Below, one piece after another: positions 1-7,643 of a stretch of DNA of 64,000 nt. The stretch spans positions 1 to 64,000 of the forward strand of contig JAAYJQ010000019.1 of NCBI GenBank assembly GCA_012522855.1, in the 5' to 3' direction. The position numbers and the translations under genes were made by a program. The notes below the pieces were generated by a model that did not search any database, was not told the DNA's origin, and saw nothing but the letters and a program-made list of their open reading frames with translations. Within the stretch, counting starts at the first letter, position 1, and the number at the start of each line of letters is the position of its first letter. The stretch is from Bacteroidales bacterium. GTDB lineage: Bacteria; Bacteroidota; Bacteroidia; Bacteroidales; UBA932.

Positions 1-273
1 CGTGTAGATCTCGGGGGCGGGGAGGGGTTATTTGATGGACCAAACATTGTTTTCGCCGCGCCGCATGTCAACGCCGCCCCATCCGGTCATCCAAGATCCG
101 GACAGTTTGACGATGGTCGCGTAGTCGGCGCGCATCCGGAAAGTAACGCTGTCACCCTGGACGTCCGGGGAAACGACCCTCTGGCCTCCGCGTGCGAAAT
201 TGGCAAGTTCCTGTGCCTGCAGGGCCCCTGCGAACAGGCAGGAGGCGGCAATGAAAATAAGAAAACGTTTCAT
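1..273 (-). pseudogene. CE1-type esterase paralog, broken by an in-frame stop, runs off the window
   Basis: The visible part starts at ATG 273 and encodes a signal peptide (MKRFLIFIAASCLFAGALQA) followed by the N-terminal beta-sandwich seen in the intact esterase at 15864-17006. The two copies share long identical stretches of DNA, for example around the codons for [11 protein letters not shown]. After 81 codons a TAA stop lies at 28-30, where the intact copy has a Leu codon. The frame beyond the stop still reads PLPAPEIYT, against PLPSPEIYT in the intact copy, so homology continues through the stop to the window edge. What is seen is a recent duplicate with a nonsense change and no visible frameshift. 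The lipase-fold catalytic domain would lie outside the window. It keeps its own promoter. A sequencing error at 28-30 cannot be excluded. Confidence 0.7.
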
Positions 274-330
274 ACGAATTGTGATTTTTTTTGTTAAAGT
301 AATGATCAATTGAGTAGTGTTTGACAAACA

Positions 331-338
331 CAAATATA
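331..338 (-). promoter_or_regulatory. Bacteroidota -7 promoter element of the edge esterase copy
   Basis: Read on the minus strand this is TATATTTG, an exact match to the TAnnTTTG -7 consensus, about 57 nt before the ATG at 273. It lies directly after the T-tract of the HTCS terminator. No clear -33 element is visible, which would fit an activator-dependent promoter. Confidence 0.5.
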
Positions 339-340
339 CT

Positions 341-375
341 AAAAAAAATGCTCGTCAGGATTGTCCTGATGAGCA
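341..375 (-). terminator. Intrinsic terminator of the upstream HTCS gene
   Basis: On the minus strand a 12-bp stem (TGCTCATCAGGA pairing with TCCTGACGAGCA, one G-U pair, 3-nt loop) is followed by eight T residues (341-348). It lies 35 nt after the HTCS stop codon and separates that gene from the esterase promoter at 331-338. Confidence 0.8.
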
Positions 376-384
376 GATATTCTT

Positions 385-400
385 CCGGATGTTAAAATGT
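385..400 (-). promoter_or_regulatory. Candidate operator, 16-bp motif copy 1
   Basis: The minus strand reads ACATTTTAACATCCGG. A copy differing at one base lies at 7421-7436 before the GH3 gene. In both places exactly 46 nt separate the motif from the -7 element, and the orientation towards the gene is the same. An HTCS gene lies next to it, so it may be that regulator's binding site. This is inference from sequence and spacing only. Confidence 0.45.
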
Positions 401-409
401 CGCTTAAAA

Positions 410-3400
410 TCAGATGGAACTGGGCGGGACTCCGAATTTATTTTTGAAGGAACGCGAGAACCCGGTCAACGTCCCGAAACCGACCCGATAGGAAATTTCG
501 CTGATGTTCATTTCGTGGGTTTTCAGCAGTTCCATTGCTTTGTTCAACCTGTAATTGGTAAGGAAGGCCTGAGGAGATTCGCCGAGCAAGGCTTTGGTTT
601 TCGAAAACAGGCTCGTCCGACTCATGCACATTTCCCGAGCGAGCATCGTCACGTTGAATTCCTCTTCGGAGAGATGCTCGTCCAGAAGTTGATAGAGTTT
701 GTCGAGAAAGGCCCTGTCATGCGAGTTCAGCTTGACCTCTTCAGGGGTGCTTTCCGGTGTGCTGGACGTCCTGTCCACCAGCATCTCCTGCATTCTTTTC
801 CGGTTTTTGAGGATGTTGGAAACGGTCGCTTTCAGAATCAAAGGGTCGAACGGCTTGCTGATATAGGCATCGGCCCCTGTCTCCAGCCCGCTCAGCATTG
901 ATTCATGGTCTTGTTTCGCCGTGAGCAGGATGACGGGGATATGGCAGTATTCCGGGGATTCCTTGATGCTTCGGCATAATGCGTATCCATCCATATAGGG
1001 CATCATGATGTCGCTGATGATCACATCCGGGATTGAAATCTTCAAACTTTCCCAGCCTTCCTGCCCGTCAGCCGCCATGACCACGTTGTATTGGTCTGCA
1101 AGCAGGCTTTGAAGATACAGCCGGATGTCTGAATTGTCGTCCACGATCATTACGGTCGATTCCTTGGTTTCCGTGCCGGCAGCCGGTTCCATCAGTTCGG
1201 CAGGATCCATTTCGATGTCGCTTTCCCAAACCTCGTTTTCAGAATAGCTTTCTTTTCTTGCGGGGAAACGGAATTCGAAGATGGAGCCGACGGGCTTGTT
1301 CGGACAGACTGAAAGGGAGCCTTTGTGCAAATTTGCCAGGTAAATCGCGTAATGGAGTCCGATTCCGAAGCCGCCGGGATCCTTCCCGCCAACCAATTTG
1401 TTCTGACGTTCGTACCGTCGGAAGATTTTGTCCATCATGTCCTTGTCAATGCCGATACCGGTATCCTTGACCATGATGGATGCCTCCCCTTCTTCGCTCT
1501 TGGTAGCGACGATCGTGACTGAACCTCCTTCCGGAGTGTATTTAATGGCATTGCTAAGCAAATTGAAGAATACCTTCTCCACCTTTTCACGGTCGCACCA
1601 AGTGTCCATGATTTCAGGAATCTCGAGGGAAAGAGAGAGGTTTTTCTCCTTCAACAGATACTCGAAATTTCCGATCAGCGAACGTAACATGAAACCCAGA
1701 TTCGTGCGGACGATGCGCAGCCTTTCCATATCATCCCCTGCCTTGTTGAAATTGAGAATCTGTTCGGTCAACTTTATCATCTTGCGCGTATTCCTTTCCA
1801 CGAGGTCGACCAGCGACCGGTCATGCGCGTCCAGCGTATTGTTCCTGGAGAGGTCTTTGACAGGCCCGTAGATCAAGGCGAGCGGAGTCCGGAACTCATG
1901 TGAAATGTTGGTAAAGAAGTCGCTCTTTTCCTTGCTCAACTGTTCGGTCAGGTACTTCTCCTGTTCGGCAAGCTCGAGCCTTTCGCCGCGGAGCCTGAGA
2001 AGGATGATTTGTCGGATCGAAAGGAAGAGCAGGGTGATTGCCAAGAGGAAGTACAGGATCAAACTGGGGGTGGACAGCCAAGGAGAAGGCTTGATCCTGA
2101 ACGTTTTCAACGTGCCGGCATCGCTCCATTCCCCGCTGATCAACTGCGCTCTCACTTTGAACGTGTAGTTGCCTCTGCCGAGGCCGGAATAGGATACCCT
2201 TTGGTTCGTTCCGGCATAGATCCAGTTACGGTCATATCCCTCGAGCATGTATTGATAGTACAGGCGGGAGCCGGGGGTGAAATTCATTCCCGAATAGTGG
2301 AAGGTGATCTGGTTGTCTTTGTGACTGAGAACGGTCTTGTCCTGCGCGTCCTCGATTAGCCTCACTCCCGCCCGCATCTCATCCAGAGAGAACTGGATGG
2401 TCGGCAATCCGTCAAATTGCCGCGAGGAGAAACCGACAATGGCGTTGCGGCTCCCGAACAGTACTCTTCCGTCTTTCAGGATGCCGGCGCTGTTGACATT
2501 GTAGTTGAAGACCATGTTGTCGGGATTCCCGAAAGCGGTCATGTGCCCGTCTTCCCCGGAAATTCGCAGGACATCATTTCTGCAGCATACCCAAATGTTG
2601 CCCTCTTCGTCTCCGATGATGGAACGGATGGAGGAGTCGGAGAGCCCGTCTTCGTAATCGATATGATCAAGCGACCCGTCTTCGGGGTCATAACGATACA
2701 CGCCTGAACTGGATGTGCCGATCCAATAGGTCCCCTCCTTGTCCTTGTACATGCACGAAGGAAAGGCGATATCCACCGGAAGGGCCTTGAGCTCGTTTCC
2801 GGACACCAGCAGGTACAGGTGGTCGTTGTCCATAAAGTAGGGCGACCCGTCCTTCAAAGTAGAAATGAACCAGAAATCCGAATCCCGCGGCTTGTTGACG
2901 ATTTGGACATGGGTGGAGGTGGCGGGATTGATGATTTCGTTCCGGCTCAAGATCAGCACCTCTCCTTTTTCGTCCATCCAAAGAGCATCGATTTCATAGT
3001 TGTCCCACCGTTGCGTGAGATTCAGCTTGCCATCGGAATAATGGTATTTTCGCAGTGAATGGTCGCCGTAATTGATCCAGAGATCGGAATTCCGGTCGAA
3101 GACAGAATATCGCAGCGATTCATTCCCGCGAAGATCAGGGGGTGTAATGTCCCGGTCGGACATGCTTTCGATATTCCAGTAGTATAGGCTAAAATTGGTA
3201 AGGATCAGCAGGTTGCCGTCATCCAGCGGGTAGAAGAAATTCAGGGATTCACGGGCATTATAATGGGGAACCGGAATCAGATTCTTGTCCTGCCGCTTTG
3301 AGATGTAATCGATCCCGTCGTGGTCCTTTGAGAGCCACACATTGTTGTCCGTGACGAGGCACACGGCAAATTCCGTGTCTTCAAGCCTTTCATTCTTCCA

Positions 3401-4267
3401 CAATTGTTCGATCTTCGAGGCGTTGCGGTTGAATTCGAAAAGTCCCAGGTCTTGAAGTCCGATGACAGCCGTGCTGTCACCGGGAGCGGATTTCAGGAAA
3501 ACCACGGGATGAGTCTGAGTCAGGGCGGCCAAATTCTCGGGCACCTCCAATGGCTCGAGGTCCTTGGAATAGACTTTCAAGCCAGTAGGAGTGGCAAAGA
3601 AAATCGCTCCGTCGCTCAGTTCGACGATCGAATGAACGCCTTTTTCTCCGTCCGGAAAAAGAGAGCCGACCTGTTTGTAGTCCCGGTCGAGCACGAACAC
3701 CTCTCCGGCTCTTCCAATTCCGTACACGAGGATATAGCCATGGGTGGTCAGATATATTGTTCCGCTGAAGAGAATTTTGTCGTAGGGGAGGATTCTTCTT
3801 TCAGTACCGCTCTGCTTGTCATATTCCGTAAGCCCCCTGTTCCCCAGGTATATGAGTCTCTTCGGATCCAGGTCTGCGATTGCGACGACATTGTTGAACT
3901 CGTCTTTGGCTTTTCGGATGACGCGGCTGTTCTGGACCAGATTGATGCCCGATGCCGTCCCTACCCAGAGGCGGTTACCGGAATCCGGCAGCAAAGATTG
4001 GATGTAATCGCTGCTGAGCGGGGTTTCCGCATCTTGGTAGAAGATCTTATACGTGCTTCCGTTGTAGCGGTTGAGCCCTCTTCTGGTTCCGATCCAGATG
4101 TATCCCTGATCGTCTCGCGCCATGGAGGTAACATAAGGATTGGACAAAACATTGGAAGTCGCAGGCATCCAAGGAATATTATCCCGTCCCGACGCAGAGG
4201 ACGGGAATGCGGAAAGGGTGGAAGCCAGGGAGATAGCCAATCCGTATGTCAATAGTCGAATGCGCAT
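410..4267 (-). CDS. Hybrid two-component system regulator (HTCS1)
   Basis: 1285 residues. One protein carries a whole two-component pathway: after a signal peptide (about 1-25) come about 700 residues of periplasmic beta-propeller repeats (GYIWIGTRRGLNRYNG and similar), a Y_Y_Y domain, one membrane segment near 740-765, a HisKA domain with HEFRTPL (His790), a HATPase domain (NLLSNAIKYTPEGG), a receiver domain with phospho-acceptor Asp1086 in ISDIMMPYMDG, and a C-terminal AraC-type DNA-binding domain (about 1185-1285). Family members sense a breakdown product of the target glycan in the periplasm and activate the neighbouring PUL. The neighbours (GH3, then SusC/SusD) suggest it controls the 5-17 kb locus. 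The ATG at 4267 gives a good signal peptide. All phosphotransfer residues are present. Confidence 0.93.
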   Translation of the reverse strand: MRIRLLTYGLAISLASTLSAFPSSASGRDNIPWMPATSNVLSNPYVTSMARDDQGYIWIGTRRGLNRYNGSTYKIFYQDAETPLSSDYIQSLLPDSGNRLWVGTASGINLVQNSRVIRKAKDEFNNVVAIADLDPKRLIYLGNRGLTEYDKQSGTERRILPYDKILFSGTIYLTTHGYILVYGIGRAGEVFVLDRDYKQVGSLFPDGEKGVHSIVELSDGAIFFATPTGLKVYSKDLEPLEVPENLAALTQTHPVVFLKSAPGDSTAVIGLQDLGLFEFNRNASKIEQLWKNERLEDTEFAVCLVTDNNVWLSKDHDGIDYISKRQDKNLIPVPHYNARESLNFFYPLDDGNLLILTNFSLYYWNIESMSDRDITPPDLRGNESLRYSVFDRNSDLWINYGDHSLRKYHYSDGKLNLTQRWDNYEIDALWMDEKGEVLILSRNEIINPATSTHVQIVNKPRDSDFWFISTLKDGSPYFMDNDHLYLLVSGNELKALPVDIAFPSCMYKDKEGTYWIGTSSSGVYRYDPEDGSLDHIDYEDGLSDSSIRSIIGDEEGNIWVCCRNDVLRISGEDGHMTAFGNPDNMVFNYNVNSAGILKDGRVLFGSRNAIVGFSSRQFDGLPTIQFSLDEMRAGVRLIEDAQDKTVLSHKDNQITFHYSGMNFTPGSRLYYQYMLEGYDRNWIYAGTNQRVSYSGLGRGNYTFKVRAQLISGEWSDAGTLKTFRIKPSPWLSTPSLILYFLLAITLLFLSIRQIILLRLRGERLELAEQEKYLTEQLSKEKSDFFTNISHEFRTPLALIYGPVKDLSRNNTLDAHDRSLVDLVERNTRKMIKLTEQILNFNKAGDDMERLRIVRTNLGFMLRSLIGNFEYLLKEKNLSLSLEIPEIMDTWCDREKVEKVFFNLLSNAIKYTPEGGSVTIVATKSEEGEASIMVKDTGIGIDKDMMDKIFRRYERQNKLVGGKDPGGFGIGLHYAIYLANLHKGSLSVCPNKPVGSIFEFRFPARKESYSENEVWESDIEMDPAELMEPAAGTETKESTVMIVDDNSDIRLYLQSLLADQYNVVMAADGQEGWESLKISIPDVIISDIMMPYMDGYALCRSIKESPEYCHIPVILLTAKQDHESMLSGLETGADAYISKPFDPLILKATVSNILKNRKRMQEMLVDRTSSTPESTPEEVKLNSHDRAFLDKLYQLLDEHLSEEEFNVTMLAREMCMSRTSLFSKTKALLGESPQAFLTNYRLNKAMELLKTHEMNISEISYRVGFGTLTGFSRSFKNKFGVPPSSI

Positions 4268-4295
4268 GGAGGGTTCGATTATTCCTGTAAAAGTA

Positions 4296-4316
4296 CAAAA
4301 TTATTTGTATATACAA
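4296..4316 (-). promoter_or_regulatory. HTCS1 promoter with adjoining palindrome
   Basis: The minus strand has TAATTTTG at 4303-4296, an exact TAnnTTTG match 28 nt before the HTCS1 start codon. Immediately upstream, 4305-4316 is a perfect 12-bp palindrome, TTGTATATACAA, which sits between the usual -33 and -7 positions and could be an operator. Confidence 0.45.
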
Positions 4317-4963
4317 GGTGTGAATCTATCCCTGGCTTATGCAAAATCCATGGAGTGTGCTCGCCGACAAATTATAAAATGGTTTCAGACCCAAAAACAG
4401 ATCTCGGATATTTTTTTTACACGTTCACGGAAGAAGATTTTGAGTTTGCTAAAAATGGCGGCACTGCTTCATAAAACGCCTTCATCCTCACACCCTGTAT
4501 CCCTTCGGGGCTAGTCCGCTGCGACGTCCAGCCGCTCGTGCGTAAAAACTGCTCGGTATCCACTGGGGTGCTACAAGTGCCTGTTTGAGAGATGTTTGCA
4601 AAATTTGTTGTGGAGGCCTATCCGGAAAATAACTACATTTCCGTATTATACAAGTTGCTGTATTTGAATAAGTTGATGATTTCAATAGGTCAAAAATTTG
4701 ACTTATTGAAATCCTTATTGCTCTGATCGTCAATGCGCAAAACGTTGCTGTTACTTGGTACTCGCCGCAAGTTCCCGGCAGCAAGATGCGGAACACGTGC
4801 AAAACCCTGTGTGAAAGTATTTCTTTGCATTACCGCTCCCGGAACCCGTCCGCCTGTGAAGGAGTGCAGAATATTCATTCCTTGGACGGATGCTGTAATA
4901 GTTGGGGCAGGGCTGTAAGAATAGGCGCGTCCGGGATAATGTAATATGTGACGAGATTGGAAC
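4317..4963. other. Non-coding stretch between HTCS1 and GH3
   Basis: About 650 bp with no ORF that I can support. Short open frames on the minus strand (4488-4802 and 4690-5004) have no signal peptide, no recognisable motif and a low-complexity feel. The only clear structure is the hairpin at 4667-4719, listed separately. I see no tRNA or transposase here. Confidence 0.5.
4667..4719. repeat. Long AT-rich inverted repeat (hairpin)
   Basis: The core 4678-4713 is a 17-bp inverted repeat around a 2-nt centre, with one G-T mismatch. It begins GATTTCAATA and ends TATTGAAATC. An outer 6-bp pair, AATAAG at 4667-4672 with CTTATT at 4714-4719, extends it across a 5-nt bulge. It is not followed by a T-tract on either strand, so it does not look like a normal terminator. 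Possible roles are a structured RNA, a cruciform site or the scar of a mobile element; none can be chosen from sequence alone. Confidence 0.5.
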
Positions 4964-4992
4964 AAAAAAAGGGCTGACCCATTGGCCAGCCC
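4964..4992 (-). terminator. Intrinsic terminator of the GH3 gene
   Basis: On the minus strand a 9-bp stem with one G-U pair (GGGCTGGCC with GGTCAGCCC, loop AATG) is followed by seven T residues. It starts 24 nt after the stop codon region of the GH3 gene at 5017. Its GGGCTGG/GGCC composition resembles that of the terminator at 17036-17070. Confidence 0.8.
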
Positions 4993-5016
4993 CATATTCA
5001 ACAACAGGTTTCGAGA

Positions 5017-7290
5017 TTAGATCTCTACCTCTGCAGAAAGGCGAATGTCGTCAGACGCGCTGCCCAATTGCAGCTCCACCTTGCCGCGATCCAATACCCA
5101 TCCATTGGAAGCGGTATCCCAGTAGCACAACTCCTGCACGGGGATTTCAAGGGTGACTTGCTCGGTGCTCCCCGCCCCTACGGGAACTCTCTTGAAGGCT
5201 TTGAGTTCTTTCAGCGGGCGCTCGACGCCGGGATTGATCCAGCGCACATAGAGCTGCGCCACTTCGTCGGCTTCCATGCTGCCCGTATTCTTCAAGTCGA
5301 ATGTGACCTTGATTACATCCTTCGGTCCATAGGACTGCTTGTTTGTTTTCAGGTTGGCATATTCAAAGTCGACATAGGAAAGACCGTGGCCGAACGCGTA
5401 CATGGGTTTGATTTCCTTGGTGTCGAACCAACGGTATCCGACCAGGAGGCCTTCGGTGTAGTTGGACTCCGGCTCAGGCAGTTTGGCAAGCGCCTCGCGC
5501 ATCTCTTCCCTTGTCATGCCGGTCATGTCGTTCCGGTACATCGTCATGAAAAGATCTCGTTGCGCAGCGTTCTTGTCGGGGAAATTGCCCATGGCGTAAG
5601 CAGGGGAGTCCTCGAGTTTCACCGGGAAGGTGAACGGAAGTTTCCCGGAAGGAGCGATCTTCCCGTAAAGCACATCTGCCAGCGCATGTCCGCCCTCCAT
5701 TCCGTTCCACCATCCTTGAACCATGGCCGGCGAAACTTTCTGAAGTTCCTGGAGATCGCAGGGGCCGCCCGAAATCAAGATGCTGACGAGATTGGGGTTG
5801 GCTGCAGCAAGGGCCGCGGCTACCTCCTCCTGTCCGGTAGGCAGGTTGATGTTCGCGCGGTCGCTTCCTTCCGTCTCGATGTTCTTGTTGGTTCCGCAGA
5901 AGAAAAGCACAATGTCCGCTTCTTTCGCGAGCGCGACGGCTTCCGCGAGGAGCGTGGGATCAGCGGGCTCGTCGATGGCATCGGCTCTCAGCGGATCCGT
6001 GTTCGGAGCGGGACGTCCCCAGCCCCTTCCGGCAAAGTTTTTATAGCCGGGAGCATACAGAATTTCCACGCCTTCAGGCGCTCTGTTTTTCAGCCCTTGC
6101 AAAGGGGAGATTTCATAGAGCGCTTTCACACCGGCCCCCATTCCCCCGATCGCGGTCTTGAGGACAGCGTTCTGCCCGATCACGGCGATTTTCTTGACAT
6201 CTTCCTTGATCGGCAGGAGTTGATCATCGTTTTTCAAGAGGACAATGGACTTTGTAGCCACTTTGTAGGCGATCTGCTGCTGTTCAGGCTTCGAGGTCAT
6301 CTCCGTGTTCGCGACATCTTCCGGAACAGGCTCGATCGCGAAGCGGACACGGAGGATTTCACGCGCCTTGGCGTCAATAACCTCCATCGGAACCTTCCCT
6401 GCTTTGACGGAGTCGATCAGCGGGGGCCCGAGGTAGGTGTTGCCGGTCATCTGGACATTCAGCCCATGCATGGCCGCGCCCATCGTGCTGTGTGTGCCGC
6501 CCCAGTCGGAAATGGCCATCCCCTTGAATCCCCATTCGCCGCGGAGAATTTCATTGAGAAGATGCTCGTTCTCGGAACAGTAGAATCCGTTCACTTTGTT
6601 GTAGGCAGGCATCACGACCATCGCTCCGCCTTCCTTTACGGCTGCTTCGAACGGCTTCAGGTAGATTTCGCGCAAGGTACGTTCGTCCACGATGGCATTG
6701 ACGCTGCCCCGGTTCGTCTCCTGATTGTTTACGGCGTAATGCTTGAGGCACACGGCCGTCCCCGTCTCTTGCGTGCCCAAGGTGTACATCTTGGCAAGCT
6801 CGGCGCTGAGATCCGGATCTTCACTGAGGTATTCGTACGTACGTCCTCCGACAGGAAGCCGCTGGATGTTGATGGCGGGTCCCAAGATGACATCCTTTCC
6901 GCGAAGCCTGGCTTCACGTCCCATGCCGAGTCCGTACTCGTAGGCAAGTTCGGGATCCCAAGTGGCGGCAAGCGCCGATCCGGTCGGGAAGTAGGTGGCG
7001 GAATCCAAGGTCCAGCCGGCCGGCATGAAGCTGTTGGGCTGGCCTTCCTCCCGGATGCCGAAGGGTCCGTCCGCATACTTGATATCCTGGATTCCGAGGC
7101 GCGGTACTCCTTCGGAAGACATGTTCGTCTTGCTGTGGAACATGGTCACCTTCTCTTCCAGGCTCATTTGAGCGAGGATTTCATTGATTTCCGCGTCATG
7201 AACAGTCAACCTGTCCTGAAGGGTTTTCGGACGGGTCGTACATGCGAAAGCGAGAGCGGAAAGCATTAAAAACAGGGTCAGTCTTTTCAT
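5017..7290 (-). CDS. GH3 glycoside hydrolase, beta-glucosidase-like lipoprotein (GH3-a)
   Basis: 757 residues, a usual length for a GH3 enzyme with a C-terminal Fn3-like domain. The N-terminus is a short signal peptide ending LSALAFAC, an imperfect lipobox, so periplasmic or outer-membrane attachment is likely. The (beta/alpha)8 domain carries the GH3 signature KHYAVNNQE and the nucleophile Asp262 in AISDWGGTHS. The second domain carries ETEGSDRANINLPTGQ, in which Glu474 is the likely acid/base. The last about 110 residues are the Fn3-like domain. The family removes terminal beta-glucose or beta-xylose units. It is transcribed away from the SusC operon from a shared 350-bp intergenic region and ends in its own terminator. 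The exact substrate cannot be read from sequence. Confidence 0.92.
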   Translation of the reverse strand: MKRLTLFLMLSALAFACTTRPKTLQDRLTVHDAEINEILAQMSLEEKVTMFHSKTNMSSEGVPRLGIQDIKYADGPFGIREEGQPNSFMPAGWTLDSATYFPTGSALAATWDPELAYEYGLGMGREARLRGKDVILGPAINIQRLPVGGRTYEYLSEDPDLSAELAKMYTLGTQETGTAVCLKHYAVNNQETNRGSVNAIVDERTLREIYLKPFEAAVKEGGAMVVMPAYNKVNGFYCSENEHLLNEILRGEWGFKGMAISDWGGTHSTMGAAMHGLNVQMTGNTYLGPPLIDSVKAGKVPMEVIDAKAREILRVRFAIEPVPEDVANTEMTSKPEQQQIAYKVATKSIVLLKNDDQLLPIKEDVKKIAVIGQNAVLKTAIGGMGAGVKALYEISPLQGLKNRAPEGVEILYAPGYKNFAGRGWGRPAPNTDPLRADAIDEPADPTLLAEAVALAKEADIVLFFCGTNKNIETEGSDRANINLPTGQEEVAAALAAANPNLVSILISGGPCDLQELQKVSPAMVQGWWNGMEGGHALADVLYGKIAPSGKLPFTFPVKLEDSPAYAMGNFPDKNAAQRDLFMTMYRNDMTGMTREEMREALAKLPEPESNYTEGLLVGYRWFDTKEIKPMYAFGHGLSYVDFEYANLKTNKQSYGPKDVIKVTFDLKNTGSMEADEVAQLYVRWINPGVERPLKELKAFKRVPVGAGSTEQVTLEIPVQELCYWDTASNGWVLDRGKVELQLGSASDDIRLSAEVEI

Positions 7291-7366
7291 GTGATGCTTA
7301 TTATTTATTTTATACGAAGAGGTTTGGTTCTAACTAATTTAATATAATAGATATCAACCAATATAA

Positions 7367-7374
7367 CAAAGATA
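7367..7374 (-). promoter_or_regulatory. -7 promoter element of GH3-a
   Basis: The minus strand reads TATCTTTG, an exact TAnnTTTG match, giving a leader of about 70 nt before the ATG at 7290. No good -33 element is visible. The 16-bp candidate operator lies 46 nt upstream. Confidence 0.5.
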
Positions 7375-7420
7375 CCAAATGATTTGTTACTTCTCTTTAT
7401 CTTGATTGACGATTGTTCGA

Positions 7421-7436
7421 CCGGATGTTAGAATGT
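7421..7436 (-). promoter_or_regulatory. Candidate operator, 16-bp motif copy 2
   Basis: The minus strand reads ACATTCTAACATCCGG, 15 of 16 bases identical to the copy at 385-400, with the same orientation and the same 46-nt gap to its -7 element. A weaker relative (TGGAATTAACAAAGGG, 7481-7496, plus strand) lies 47 nt before the SusC promoter on the other side. Both promoters of this divergent region could thus answer to one activator. Confidence 0.5.
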
Positions 7437-7439
7437 GTA

Positions 7440-7451
7440 GATTTGAACATT
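7440..7451 (-). promoter_or_regulatory. AATGTTCAAATC motif in the divergent promoter region
   Basis: The minus strand reads AATGTTCAAATC. The identical 12-mer occurs at 21559-21570 in the divergent region between an esterase and a GH3 gene, where it is one of two TGTTCAAA repeats. A regulatory role is inferred from the location of both copies only. Confidence 0.35.
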
Positions 7452-7543
7452 GGGAAAAATTATTTGACGATTCGGTCGTGTGGAATTAACAAAGGGTGAA
7501 GTATTAAGTCATTTCGGCATACTTTATTAAAACGTTTTTTTCG

Positions 7544-7551
7544 TATATTTG
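7544..7551 (+). promoter_or_regulatory. -7 promoter element of the SusC/SusD operon
   Basis: TATATTTG is an exact match to the TAnnTTTG consensus. It is followed by GTGT, much like the element at 331-338. It would give a leader of about 85 nt before the susC start at 7644. Confidence 0.5.
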
Positions 7552-7643
7552 TGTAATAATTTTATTTGTATAGTTGTTATTGGATAAATAATTATTTTTT
7601 CAACAACTATTATGTTTAACCATTTATTGATCTTGTGATTAAT

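Noticed and set aside
4667..4719. Insertion-sequence end
   Set aside because: No transposase remnant, partner repeat or target-site duplication could be seen nearby.
4488..5004. Two open frames of 104 codons on the minus strand in the gene-free stretch
   Set aside because: They overlap each other and the GH3 terminator, and show no motif or promoter.
5068..7269. An open frame of 733 codons on the plus strand opposite GH3-a
   Set aside because: It mirrors the GH3 gene, which has catalytic motifs, signal peptide, promoter and terminator; the mirror frame has none.
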